The notes under the pieces: generated by a model | Told to the model about the DNA's origin: nothing | The model's input: the letters and a program-made list of their open reading frames with translations, nothing else | The model's database searches: none | Assembly (NCBI GenBank): GCA_001817055.1 | Contig: MHHP01000018.1 | Span: 1-29,337 of the forward strand | Length of the DNA: 29,337 nucleotides | Direction: 5' to 3' | DNA from: Candidatus Andersenbacteria bacterium RIFCSPHIGHO2_02_FULL_45_11 | GTDB taxonomy: Bacteria; Patescibacteriota; Andersenbacteria; UBA10190 | In this document: one piece after another, positions 1 to 7,653 of the stretch | Layout: every line of letters starts with the position of its first letter | How positions within the stretch are numbered: position 1 is the stretch's first letter | Position numbers and translations under genes: made by a program

Positions 1-322
1 CGAACAAGTAGGAAGAGTGGTGGACGCCGTACTGGCAAAAGACGGCGCTGTGCTGCTCACCTGCGACCATGGAAAAGCAGAGGTTGTGATTAACCACATG
101 ACGCACGAGCCTTCTACCGACCATACGAATAACCCAGTACCGCTCATGTACATCTCCAACCAAACAAAGCAAGACCCTGCAAAAGACGCTGCAGCCCTCC
201 AACAAATTCTTGCAACACCAATTGGCTTCTTAGCAGACGTTGCGCCAACAGCATTAGACATCCTCGGCCTCCCAAAGCCAAAAGAAATGACAGCCCAGTC
301 GCTCCTGTCTAGCTTGTCATAA
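1..322 (+). CDS. gpmI: 2,3-bisphosphoglycerate-independent phosphoglycerate mutase, C-terminal part
   Basis: This is the 3' end of a glycolytic enzyme that interconverts 3- and 2-phosphoglycerate in the cytoplasm using two metal ions. The reading frame is open to the left edge (first complete codon at base 2), so the gene starts outside the window. The visible part carries the family's last metal-binding motif, CDHGKAE (usual form ADHGNAE), followed by STDHTNNPVP, which matches the conserved H-T-x-N-PVP segment. The tail FLADVAPTALDILGLPKP is the usual end of the alkaline-phosphatase-superfamily domain. It ends at a TAA and converges on rpoD with a palindromic repeat between. Family assignment is secure; only about 107 residues are present. 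Confidence 0.93.
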   Translation, partial: EQVGRVVDAVLAKDGAVLLTCDHGKAEVVINHMTHEPSTDHTNNPVPLMYISNQTKQDPAKDAAALQQILATPIGFLADVAPTALDILGLPKPKEMTAQSLLSSLS

Positions 323-340
323 AAACAAAAATGCCTGTCG

Positions 341-459
341 TTCCCCTCTCCCAATTCTGGGAGAGGGTTGGGGTGAGGGGCCGTAATCGCGACTAACTTC
401 CCCTCATCCGCGCTTTGCACAAAGGCAAAGCTAACCTTCTCCCAGAACAGGAGAAGGGA
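341..459. repeat. GC-rich multi-hairpin palindromic element, copy A
   Basis: This stretch fills most of the gap between the convergent gpmI and rpoD genes. It contains three hairpins: a 10-bp stem (344-353 with 358-367), a 7-bp stem (412-418 with 425-431) and an 8-bp stem (435-442 with 450-457). A central GGGGTGAGGGG (about 370-380) faces CCCCTCA (about 400-406). Purine and pyrimidine runs alternate as in the other four copies (19508, 21661, 23142, 28905), but this one is longer because of the middle hairpin. It could also end transcription of one or both flanking genes, although no clear T-run follows the stems. Confidence 0.75.
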
Positions 460-466
460 GCGCACT

Positions 467-1738
467 CTAGTAGTCGCGCAGTTTCTTCACTTTTCCGTGT
501 TCTCGGATTTTTTCGAGAGCCTTGGCTTCAATCTGACGAATACGTTCGCGCGTAACATCAAACTCTTTTCCTACTTCTTCCAGGGTATGTGTTACTCCGT
601 CCATAAGCCCAAATCGCATTTCCAAAATTTTCTGCTCCCGTGGCGTTAAGTCTCCTAAAATTTCTGCGACATGTCCTTCCAGCAATTCGCGTCCAGCGGC
701 TTGTTGTGGGGTAATGGTTACTTCGTCTTCAATAAAGTCCTTGAGAGTTGAATCCTCTTCGTCGTCACCTACGGATGCATCAATAGAAACTGTTTCTTGA
801 GAAATTTTCATAATATGCCGCACCTTCTCTACAGGAAGCTCCATTTCTGCTGCAATTTCTTCTGGAAGCGGGTCTCGACCTAAGTCTTGCAATAACCGAC
901 GCTGAATCTGCGTAAACTTATTAATCGTTTCTACCATATGCACCGGAATACGAATTGTTCGAGACTGGTCTGCAAGCGCACGTGTAATTGCCTGGCGAAT
1001 CCACCACGTACCGTAGGTTGAGAACTTATATCCTTTTCTGTAATCAAACTTTTCTACTGCACGGAACAGTCCCAAGTTTCCTTCTTGAATTAAATCCAAC
1101 AATGAAAGGTTTTTCCGTCCTGTATACTTTTTTGCAATAGAAACAACCAGACGCAAGTTAGCTTCTGCGAGACGCTTACGAGCTTCTTGGTCTCCTTGCT
1201 CAATCCGCTTTGCAAGCTCTACTTCTTCATCTGCAGTTAAGAGCGCAGCCTTTCCAATTTCTCGCAAATACATTTGTACCGAGTCGTCAGAAATATTACT
1301 GATATCAATAATAGTATCAGTAGATGCGACTTTCTCCTTTTTTGGCTCACGGGCAGTAGGCAGAGACGCAGGCAATTCATATCCAATCAAATTATCTTGT
1401 GGCTCTTCAATCTTAATTCCCTTATTCTCCAATTCATCAAACAGCATCTCGAGTGCATCAATATGATCCTCAACTTCCGGGATAGCATTTAATATTTCCT
1501 CTTCTGTTACAAAGCTCGTCTGCACTCCTTTTTGAAGCAGGAACATCACCTTTTCACTCGTCATCACTTCCTCCACAGAAACTTGAGGAGCCGCGGAACG
1601 GCGAGCAGAGCGCTTAGGAGCAGAAGGCTTTTTGCTTTTTGCTCGCTTTTTTGGAGAAGAACGACGCACTACAACAGTCTTCTTTTTTGGAGAAGGTTTT
1701 GCCTTACGCTGTACTGGTTTTCTCTTTTTTGCTGGCAT
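467..1738 (-). CDS. rpoD: Primary RNA polymerase sigma factor (sigma-70, RpoD/SigA)
   Basis: This is the housekeeping sigma factor that gives RNA polymerase promoter specificity, 423 aa from the chosen ATG. The first ~50 residues are a Lys/Arg/Pro-rich low-complexity tail. A region 1.1-like segment follows (about 55-115), then region 1.2 (DDSVQMYLREIGK), region 2 with NLRLVVSIAKKYTGR, LIQEGNLGL and FSTYGTWWIRQAITRA, region 3, and region 4 ending in TLEEVGKEFDVTRERIRQIEAKAL, the -35-recognition helix-turn-helix. A GTG at 1774, 2 nt after the dnaG stop, would add 12 residues; I prefer the ATG because MPAKKRK begins the basic tail. It lies directly downstream of dnaG, as in the classical macromolecular-synthesis operon. 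The presence of canonical region 2.4 and 4.2 fits the TTGACA/TATAAT-type promoters seen here. Confidence 0.95.
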   Translation of the reverse strand: MPAKKRKPVQRKAKPSPKKKTVVVRRSSPKKRAKSKKPSAPKRSARRSAAPQVSVEEVMTSEKVMFLLQKGVQTSFVTEEEILNAIPEVEDHIDALEMLFDELENKGIKIEEPQDNLIGYELPASLPTAREPKKEKVASTDTIIDISNISDDSVQMYLREIGKAALLTADEEVELAKRIEQGDQEARKRLAEANLRLVVSIAKKYTGRKNLSLLDLIQEGNLGLFRAVEKFDYRKGYKFSTYGTWWIRQAITRALADQSRTIRIPVHMVETINKFTQIQRRLLQDLGRDPLPEEIAAEMELPVEKVRHIMKISQETVSIDASVGDDEEDSTLKDFIEDEVTITPQQAAGRELLEGHVAEILGDLTPREQKILEMRFGLMDGVTHTLEEVGKEFDVTRERIRQIEAKALEKIREHGKVKKLRDY

Positions 1739-1776
1739 GCGAAAAATCTTTAGGTATTCGTTCAATACTACCACAA

Positions 1777-3483
1777 TTATGCATCTATTTCCGCAAGTTT
1801 TGTAAGCTCTATCTGAAATTCAACTAGGGCCCCTGGGGAGCCTTCTTGCGCAAGACGATGTAATTGGGAGCGGATATACCGCCTATGGAGCGCCCGAACC
1901 ATTGTGCGTACTTCTTCTTGCGGCGAAAAACTCGATGTTGCCGCTAGTTCTTCCGCACGAGCCTGGAGTGCAACCAAAAATGACTGGTATTGCTCTGGCA
2001 AGCTTTGTGACGATTGCTGGGTTCGCTGTATCTCGTTATATACCTGCCGGCACATTGGGTCAAGGAATAAGTCACTAGAAAGGGATGCGGCATCAGAGGC
2101 AAGCATCTCCGGGTGAGCCAAGAGCACCCCTAACAATTGACGTTCAAGCATGGCCTCACGGGGGTCTTCAAAGGCCTCTTCTTGCACAGGAGCTGCAGCG
2201 CGCACAATGGCAGGGGGCGCCGATTCCTTCTGCATAAGCTCCACAATCTGCCGATCCGGAATTTTTAATAAGCGAGAAACCCTATCTACCATCGCACCTT
2301 GCTCTATGGGGTTACGGACTATGCGAAGGAGCGGCAATAGAGCTGCAAGGGCTTGTTCTCGCTGCTGGGGGGAGCCTGCGCCAATACGTTCAACCAATAC
2401 GTCAACAAGCGGACGAGTTGCTGCCAGCGCGCCCTGTACCGCATCAGGGGTATCTTTTACCAAATCAGCCGGATCTATGCCGTCAGAAAATACAATAGTT
2501 TCCACTCGCATCCCACCCGCAAGCGCAGCACTTGTTGCGGCAATCGTAGCCTTCCACCCGGCAGCATCACCATCAAACGCAAGATGCAATACGTTTGTAA
2601 ACCTACCAATTAGAGCTACGTGGTCATCCGTCATCGCAGTGCCACTTGTTGCGACAACATTTTCAACGCCCGCCTGTACAAGCATCACCACATCCATATA
2701 GCCCTCTACTACAATACAGGGCGTAGAATTCTTCAAATGCCGCTTTGCCCTAGACAAGTTATAGACAGTCCGTCGCTTTTCATACAGCGCAGTTTCGGGT
2801 GAATTTACATACTTACCCTCATTTCCCGTTTCGTGCCACGGCACAATTCTTCCACCAAAGGCAACAACCCTTCCTTGCGTATCAGAAACCGGAAACATGA
2901 TACGCCCCCGAAATCTATCAAACGTTCCGCCTTTATCCTTCATACCCACCATACCAGCAGCAACCATTTCTTCTTCCGTATATCCTTTTTTCTTGAGCCA
3001 CATCGATAACGTATCCCACGAGTGGGGTGCATACCCAACGGTAAATTCTTCCATGGTTTTTTCAGTAAGGCCACGGCCCACGAGATATTCTTTTGCCTGA
3101 GCCCCCGCTTTTTGGTTCATCAAGATTTCATGATACAACCGCGTAGTAGTTGCGAGCAGATCATATAGCCGCTGCCGACGATTCTCGACCTGTGGCTTAT
3201 AATCTGGAAGCTGCACGCCTGCACGATCAGCCAAGAGCTTTAATGCAGCAGGAAACTCAAGCCCTTCTATCTCTTGAATAAACGTAATAACATCGCCACC
3301 TTTTTGGCACCCAAAACAGTGCCAGCTTCCTTTGCGTGGCGTAACAATAAACGACGGTGTTTTTTCTTGATGAAACGGGCACAAACCTTTCATACTTTGC
3401 CCTGCCTGTTTTAATTTGACATATTCGGAAACAACGTCTGCAATATTCAGACGTTCTTTTATTGCTTCCGTTTCGCGACTCAT
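1777..3483 (-). CDS. dnaG: DNA primase
   Basis: DnaG makes the RNA primers for replication. The 568-aa protein has the N-terminal CHC2 zinc finger (C35, H38, C56, C59), a catalytic core, and a TOPRIM domain with VVEGYMD (E260 to D264) and the AFDGDAAG metal-binding motif (D304, D306). The remaining C-terminal ~150 residues should include the helicase-binding region, which is poorly conserved. Length is typical (about 560-600). The start is an ATG preceded by AAAGGA very close to it. The M23 gene ends 19 nt upstream and rpoD follows immediately, so the genes are probably co-transcribed. Confidence 0.95.
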   Translation of the reverse strand: MSRETEAIKERLNIADVVSEYVKLKQAGQSMKGLCPFHQEKTPSFIVTPRKGSWHCFGCQKGGDVITFIQEIEGLEFPAALKLLADRAGVQLPDYKPQVENRRQRLYDLLATTTRLYHEILMNQKAGAQAKEYLVGRGLTEKTMEEFTVGYAPHSWDTLSMWLKKKGYTEEEMVAAGMVGMKDKGGTFDRFRGRIMFPVSDTQGRVVAFGGRIVPWHETGNEGKYVNSPETALYEKRRTVYNLSRAKRHLKNSTPCIVVEGYMDVVMLVQAGVENVVATSGTAMTDDHVALIGRFTNVLHLAFDGDAAGWKATIAATSAALAGGMRVETIVFSDGIDPADLVKDTPDAVQGALAATRPLVDVLVERIGAGSPQQREQALAALLPLLRIVRNPIEQGAMVDRVSRLLKIPDRQIVELMQKESAPPAIVRAAAPVQEEAFEDPREAMLERQLLGVLLAHPEMLASDAASLSSDLFLDPMCRQVYNEIQRTQQSSQSLPEQYQSFLVALQARAEELAATSSFSPQEEVRTMVRALHRRYIRSQLHRLAQEGSPGALVEFQIELTKLAEIDA

Positions 3484-3501
3484 ATCCTTTAGAATCGCTG
3501 A

Positions 3502-4047
3502 TTATGACAATGTATTCAAGAGAACTTGGTTAAACGCTTCGATGAATGATTTCGGATTTTCCCACCACGAAAACTTCGTTCTTCCTTCAAAGGGCCTCGC
3601 ATAACCGGGCAACACCTTCTGCATCCAGGGCCCTGTGTATATTCCAAAGTGCAAATGAGGTAATTTCCACCATCCGTTTTCAGGAGTGCTTCCAGGCGCA
3701 ACGTCCCCAATATGGTCACCGACTGCAACCTGCGCGCCTTGAGATACTGCAAGGTTCGTAATATGTCCGTACACAGAGTAAAAGACGAGGCCTGTTTCGC
3801 TATTCGTATGCTCGACGATAATAACCCCTCCCCAATTGCGCTTTTCATTCGTCCCTAATCGCATTTCAGACCACACAACTTTCCCATCACCAATACATAC
3901 AACCTTCGTTCCGGGTTCTGCTAAAATGTCATCCCCTAAATGCCGCGCCCAGAGTATTTTACGGCTTCGCACACGCTGGCCAAACGCATACCCGGTTACC
4001 TCATACGGCTCTATCGGGAGCCGCAGAGCCCCTGCAGATTCGCTCAT
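3502..4047 (-). CDS. M23 family (LytM-type) peptidase without signal peptide
   Basis: This 181-aa protein belongs to the zinc metallopeptidase family M23, which usually cleaves peptidoglycan cross-bridges. The zinc and catalytic residues are visible: HLGDD (H36, D40), YGH (H95) and HLHFG (H131, H133). The usual Gly-rich strands of the LytM fold surround them (PGTKVVCIGDGKV, VIIVEH). No signal peptide or membrane segment is seen, which is unusual for a wall hydrolase. The 33-aa membrane peptide encoded just upstream overlaps its start by ATGA, so the two are likely translationally coupled and may act together. It lies upstream of dnaG-rpoD. The fold is confident; the substrate and location are unknown. 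Confidence 0.88.
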   Translation of the reverse strand: MSESAGALRLPIEPYEVTGYAFGQRVRSRKILWARHLGDDILAEPGTKVVCIGDGKVVWSEMRLGTNEKRNWGGVIIVEHTNSETGLVFYSVYGHITNLAVSQGAQVAVGDHIGDVAPGSTPENGWWKLPHLHFGIYTGPWMQKVLPGYARPFEGRTKFSWWENPKSFIEAFNQVLLNTLS

Positions 4048-4145
4048 AGCACGAATGTAAGCCCTAACATTACAATAATCAGAATCAGAGCAACTACGCC
4101 CAACCCTGCAATCGACATTACTGCCTGATGAAATTCAAATGGCAT
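4044..4145 (-). CDS. 33-aa single-pass membrane peptide
   Basis: This short gene encodes MPFEFHQAVMSIAGLG followed by a strongly hydrophobic stretch (VVALILIIVMLGLTFVL) to the stop. It is one predicted transmembrane helix covering roughly residues 11-33, with almost no cytoplasmic tail. Its TGA overlaps the ATG of the M23 peptidase (ATGA), and it begins 4 nt after the DUF4143 gene, so it is packed like a real operon member. A TAAAAT hexamer lies 6 nt before the ATG, resembling the leaderless -10 arrangement elsewhere in the window. I do not recognise a family. Reality is supported by tight overlap and the coherent membrane helix, but there is no homology evidence. Confidence 0.6.
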   Translation of the reverse strand: MPFEFHQAVMSIAGLGVVALILIIVMLGLTFVL

Positions 4146-4149
4146 ATAC

Positions 4150-5280
4150 CTATTTTACATGAATGATAATATTTTCAGTAGTAACACAAGTAAAATGAGC
4201 ATTTATATATGATTTTCTAAAAGAAATGGGTATACCAACTACATCTTTCCACTTACATTCATACGCAAAAATCTCATTGCTTCCATCTATCACTTCAATA
4301 AAGTCTATCTCTGACCCCTGTCTATTTCGCCAAAAACGCACTTCACTCGAACGCATAGCATATGCACGCTCTTTGATTTTTTCTGCAATGAAAAAGTTCT
4401 CAAACAGTGCGCCCTTGTCTGATCGAAGGTCTATCGAGTCGATATTCCCTATAAGTGCATTTCGTATTCCAACATCATAAAAATATATTTTATGGCTTTT
4501 GTTTATTTCTTTTGTTTTATTTGTGTATAGTGGCATTAAACGAAAAATAATAAACGCTTGCTCAAGCAAATTCACATAATTTAATATTGTATTTCTACTC
4601 ACGCCCACTTCTTTCGCCAATTCTGAATAAGATATTTCACTACCTATCCTTAAAGCAAGAAGTTTTACCAGCTTTTCAAATGCAAAAGAATTTCGTATAT
4701 CTCCAAATAAAAATAAATCTTTAAACAAATAATCGCCTGCAAGCTCCTTAATAAGTATTGCCTTTTCTTCCCTAGATATCGCATTCACAACTTCTGGATA
4801 CATGCCAAATGTCATATAAGAATCAAGCTCATGATGTACGCGGACGTCTCCATACGCGTCAATCAATTCTTTGATTGATAATGGATATAAATAAAATTTG
4901 CGATTCCGGCCCGTTAGCGGTTCATTCAATTTATTTGCCAATTCAAACGAAGAAGATCCAGTCGCAATAAGCTGCACATTGTCCACATTATCAGCAATAA
5001 GCTTGAGTGTAATGCCAATATCCTTTACCCGTTGCGCCTCATCAATCACTACTAACTGATACCCAGAAACGAGGCTAGAAAGCTCTTTTGCAGATCGATG
5101 TTCCAATAAAGCAGCATCCTTAGGGTCGTCACCCTGTAAGTAGAGCGTTTTAGAAAATTTTGTCATCATAGACTTAATAAGGGTGGTCTTTCCAACCTGC
5201 CTGGCTCCGTAGAGTATTAAAATGGGCTTTTTACCTATATTTGCGTACAGCTGGTCAAACACTGTTCTTATGTAATTCAT
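4150..5280 (-). CDS. AAA ATPase with C-terminal DUF4143
   Basis: This 376-aa protein has an N-terminal P-loop ATPase domain: Walker A GARQVGKTT (about residues 25-33), Walker B LVVIDEAQ, and the IATGSSSF sensor. An interior winged-helix-like segment follows (YSELAKEVGVSRNTILNYVNLLEQAFII), then a C-terminal DUF4143 region resembling a PD-(D/E)XK nuclease fold (GSEIDFIEV...AYECKW). The family is common in mobile and accessory DNA of bacteria and archaea; its job is not settled. The gene is clearly AT-richer than dnaG and rpoD next to it, suggesting transfer. It has its own promoter with the -10 only 7 nt before the ATG. Confidence 0.9.
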   Translation of the reverse strand: MNYIRTVFDQLYANIGKKPILILYGARQVGKTTLIKSMMTKFSKTLYLQGDDPKDAALLEHRSAKELSSLVSGYQLVVIDEAQRVKDIGITLKLIADNVDNVQLIATGSSSFELANKLNEPLTGRNRKFYLYPLSIKELIDAYGDVRVHHELDSYMTFGMYPEVVNAISREEKAILIKELAGDYLFKDLFLFGDIRNSFAFEKLVKLLALRIGSEISYSELAKEVGVSRNTILNYVNLLEQAFIIFRLMPLYTNKTKEINKSHKIYFYDVGIRNALIGNIDSIDLRSDKGALFENFFIAEKIKERAYAMRSSEVRFWRNRQGSEIDFIEVIDGSNEIFAYECKWKDVVGIPISFRKSYINAHFTCVTTENIIIHVK

Positions 5281-5287
5281 AGGTATA

Positions 5288-5316
5288 AGTATACTAATAT
5301 ATACTTAAAATAGCAA
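5288..5316 (-). promoter_or_regulatory. Promoter of the DUF4143 gene, leaderless type
   Basis: On the minus strand TTGCTA (5311-5316), a 17-nt spacer and TATACT (5288-5293) precede the ATG at 5280 by only 7 nt, so the transcript should begin at or next to the start codon. The same stretch holds AT-rich inverted copies of AAGTATA (about 5286-5323) that could be an operator for an autoregulated gene, although this is inference. Confidence 0.7.
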
Positions 5317-5351
5317 GTATATGTGCATAATGTGTACTTTTGGGACGTATA

Positions 5352-6746
5352 TCATCTTTCCAGCGCGGCAAGGTCCGCATCCGTAATACCCAATTGGTCC
5401 AAAATCATAATATGTCGAGGATTTGCGGGGTCATACTTCCCTACATTAAACCGCATCATTTCTTGAGGGTTATCTCGGACCACTTCCCAAATGTCCGCAT
5501 TTCCTTCTCGATAGACAATATCCTTTGTAAAACAAGCGCCCTTGGTTTTACAATCAGTCCCTCGGAACGTACGTACAGCTCTCGCCCAGGCTCGATCTTT
5601 TGCATGCTGCTCAGCAACCCCCTGGGATGATCCACGACTTAACTCTTCTACGACATAATACCTTTTCATAATTTCATATACTCCACGGAAATCTCGCTTC
5701 TCTCCGTCTAGGCCCTTTGCAAGACTAATGGCTAAATGACGATCAAGATGCGTAAAATCTTCTATTTGGTCACCAATAATTTGTTCGCGTAACCCAGTAA
5801 CCCCCTCATCATCCATATAGCGATCAAGCCCATCTCCAAGCAACAATAATTTTGATTGTTCACCATTTTTACGACGCACGGCATGAGTACCAATTTCATG
5901 AAGAATTAATTCCTCAAGACGCTTACGAGTAGAGGTTCGTCCATCTGGAATTGAAACGATCTTCTTAGAGCCACTCACCATCATATCCGGTCTATTAGGA
6001 TCAATGACCGTTTTCCATCCATCTAAATGGGCTCTGGTTATTGCAGCTTCAAACGCCGTCTGAATTTCCTGGGTCGTAAATTCATCCTGCCCTTGAGGCA
6101 AATCAATTAATCCGCCCAGTTCATTCATGGTATATTCTTTGGCAAATTGAAAGGTATTCTCATCAGGCAATTGACGTACCCCAGGCACGGGGAGGCCCGA
6201 GGGCAATATAGAATCAAGATTTTGTGCAGCTTTTTGCAATGCGAGATTCTCCGACGTTTTATATTGTTCGATTTTTTCGCGAAGAACATTAATAGAATAC
6301 AAAAATATATCCATTGATGGCGCCCCATAGATAAACTCTGAGTAACGTTGGAATCGATGCATATCGCCGGCTTCAGCAGCCTTCAGCATTCGAACACCTG
6401 CTAACTTCTCATTTATTTTCCAACGCCATACCTGCTGAACAATTTCCATTCTCTCATCGCCCGAAAAATCTTTGCCTACAATATTTTCTTTAAGAGCTGC
6501 CAACTTATCGTCTCTTTCTTGAAGCTCTTCCTGCTTTAGTTTTGGATAATCTAATACCGGGTTCTCTATTTCATTCGACTCAAATCGTTTTCGTTCTTGT
6601 TTGCGGTATTCACCTTTATCTATTGGATCCAAAAGACTGTACATATCAGACTCTCCGCTAATTCCTTTTAATTCTTGATACCACTCCCGATCAAATGGCT
6701 CTGGGGTAGCATTTACTTCTCGTTCTTTTGGTGCGCTTTCGTTCAT
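5352..6746 (-). CDS. DUF1704 protein, MATCAP-like putative metallocarboxypeptidase
   Basis: This 464-aa protein matches the DUF1704 family. Its core has LEELILHEIGTHAVRRKNG, giving an HExxxH motif (H283, E284, H288), and DDEGVTGLREQ (E314, G315), equivalent to the family's EGLA-type second motif. In animals, members of this family (MATCAP) remove the C-terminal tyrosine of tubulin with an HExxxH zinc site; bacterial members have no established substrate. The N-terminal ~200 residues are charged and helical. No signal peptide or membrane segment is seen. It is the last gene of a tightly packed set: its ATG overlaps the AbiEii-like gene's stop by ATGA. The metallopeptidase-like motif is seen directly; activity is inferred. 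Confidence 0.8.
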   Translation of the reverse strand: MNESAPKEREVNATPEPFDREWYQELKGISGESDMYSLLDPIDKGEYRKQERKRFESNEIENPVLDYPKLKQEELQERDDKLAALKENIVGKDFSGDERMEIVQQVWRWKINEKLAGVRMLKAAEAGDMHRFQRYSEFIYGAPSMDIFLYSINVLREKIEQYKTSENLALQKAAQNLDSILPSGLPVPGVRQLPDENTFQFAKEYTMNELGGLIDLPQGQDEFTTQEIQTAFEAAITRAHLDGWKTVIDPNRPDMMVSGSKKIVSIPDGRTSTRKRLEELILHEIGTHAVRRKNGEQSKLLLLGDGLDRYMDDEGVTGLREQIIGDQIEDFTHLDRHLAISLAKGLDGEKRDFRGVYEIMKRYYVVEELSRGSSQGVAEQHAKDRAWARAVRTFRGTDCKTKGACFTKDIVYREGNADIWEVVRDNPQEMMRFNVGKYDPANPRHIMILDQLGITDADLAALER

Positions 6747-7366
6747 AAATCGACAAAAGCTTTAACTTCGCGCCCTAGTCGCTTCTTTACATCATTAAAA
6801 GTAACCTCTTTGTTATTTTTGAATAGTATTTTTTCTTCGACTACATCATCAAAATATACCAGGCTCTTCAAAAGCAGGTTTGTATCCAGTTCTGGATATT
6901 TTTCTTCCGCAAAACTAAGCAGATCTTGTAATGAGAATTTTTCTAGTAGAAAATAGAGATCAACATAGTCCTTATTCGTTGCCCTTCCTGTAATAGCGCT
7001 GAGTTTCATACACGCAATGTCTTCTAGTGATGCGAGGGTGAGATATTCATCCCGTATACTATCCCGAATCAACGGATACGTATGCGTAAAAAAACTAAGC
7101 TTTACAGAGCCGTCAACAACCAGCGTCAAGGTATTTTTCTCTTCTTGAGTTTTGAGTATTTCGTGCCCTACAAAAACTTCTCGCAATTCTTCAAACAATT
7201 TGCCTGTATCTATTGCTTCTTGTGTAAAAAAGTCAAAATCAATACTATCACGATGGCCTAGCTGAAGAGCAAGAGATGTTCCTCCGGCGAGATAAAATCT
7301 ATCTTGAAAGTTTTTTAGAATAGGCAATAGCGCAACTCGCCTCTCATCAAGAATAGCGTAAAACAT
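6743..7366 (-). CDS. AbiEii/AbiGii-type nucleotidyltransferase (toxin family)
   Basis: This 207-aa protein has the nucleotidyltransferase signature of the AbiEii/AbiGii toxin family: FYLAGGTSLALQLGHRDSIDFDFF, with G28, G29 and the metal-binding pair D43 and D45. Family toxins such as AbiEii and MenT transfer nucleotides to RNA or protein and are opposed by a partner. The later segment SLEDIACMKLSAITGRATNKDYVDLYFLL is the typical second conserved block. The chosen ATG lies 2 nt past the stop of the 88-aa gene upstream; a longer frame adds 19 unlikely residues. The 88-aa gene is the probable partner and the DUF1704 gene overlaps downstream. Family confident; toxin role inferred. Confidence 0.88.
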   Translation of the reverse strand: MFYAILDERRVALLPILKNFQDRFYLAGGTSLALQLGHRDSIDFDFFTQEAIDTGKLFEELREVFVGHEILKTQEEKNTLTLVVDGSVKLSFFTHTYPLIRDSIRDEYLTLASLEDIACMKLSAITGRATNKDYVDLYFLLEKFSLQDLLSFAEEKYPELDTNLLLKSLVYFDDVVEEKILFKNNKEVTFNDVKKRLGREVKAFVDL

Positions 7367-7368
7367 AG

Positions 7369-7635
7369 TTACGGAATCATTCTCATAGTAGGACCGGGCG
7401 CAATACCTAATATAAATGCCCAAAAATGTAACGATTTTTTATTCCATTCTCCGGGCAATGGGTGAGCAAGACAGTCTGCTATATCTTTTGTTGTGTATAC
7501 ACTAAACAACCAGTTAGTTGCGCTTTTAGTCCCAAGGTTCAATACGTTAGTAATAATTCGCTTTTTGTCGCGCTCTAGATCAAGCGCCTCAATATCATAC
7601 GACCATAAAAACGGAGCAACAAAATCAGGTATCAT
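7369..7635 (-). CDS. Small protein upstream of AbiEii (DUF6922-like, putative antitoxin)
   Basis: This 88-aa protein has the core PFLWSYDIEALDLERDKKRIITNVLNLGT, a pattern I associate with small DUF6922-type proteins found in front of nucleotidyltransferase genes. No DNA-binding motif is obvious. Its stop is separated from the ATG of the AbiEii-like gene by only 2 nt, so the two should be made together, which is the arrangement of toxin-antitoxin pairs with the antitoxin first. It begins 18 nt after the FAD oxidoreductase gene ends, with GGGTGG about 12 nt before its ATG as a weak ribosome binding site. Function is inferred from position only. Confidence 0.7.
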   Translation of the reverse strand: MIPDFVAPFLWSYDIEALDLERDKKRIITNVLNLGTKSATNWLFSVYTTKDIADCLAHPLPGEWNKKSLHFWAFILGIAPGPTMRMIP

Positions 7636-7653
7636 AGTATAATTCTACCACCC

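Noticed and set aside
2150..2701. 183-aa open frame opposite dnaG, and the similar 194-aa frame at 27399-27983 opposite uvrA
   Set aside because: Both are Ser/Ala-rich antisense shadows of conserved genes.
4044..4047. Possible use of the alternative code with UGA as glycine, known in some Patescibacteria
   Set aside because: TGA ends several genes exactly at ATGA overlaps (4044, 6743, 12166, 13219), and the conserved proteins read correctly with the standard code.
7636..7653. TATACT-like sequence right before the 88-aa gene as a leaderless -10
   Set aside because: It touches the ATG with no spacing, so it cannot act as the -10 box for that start.
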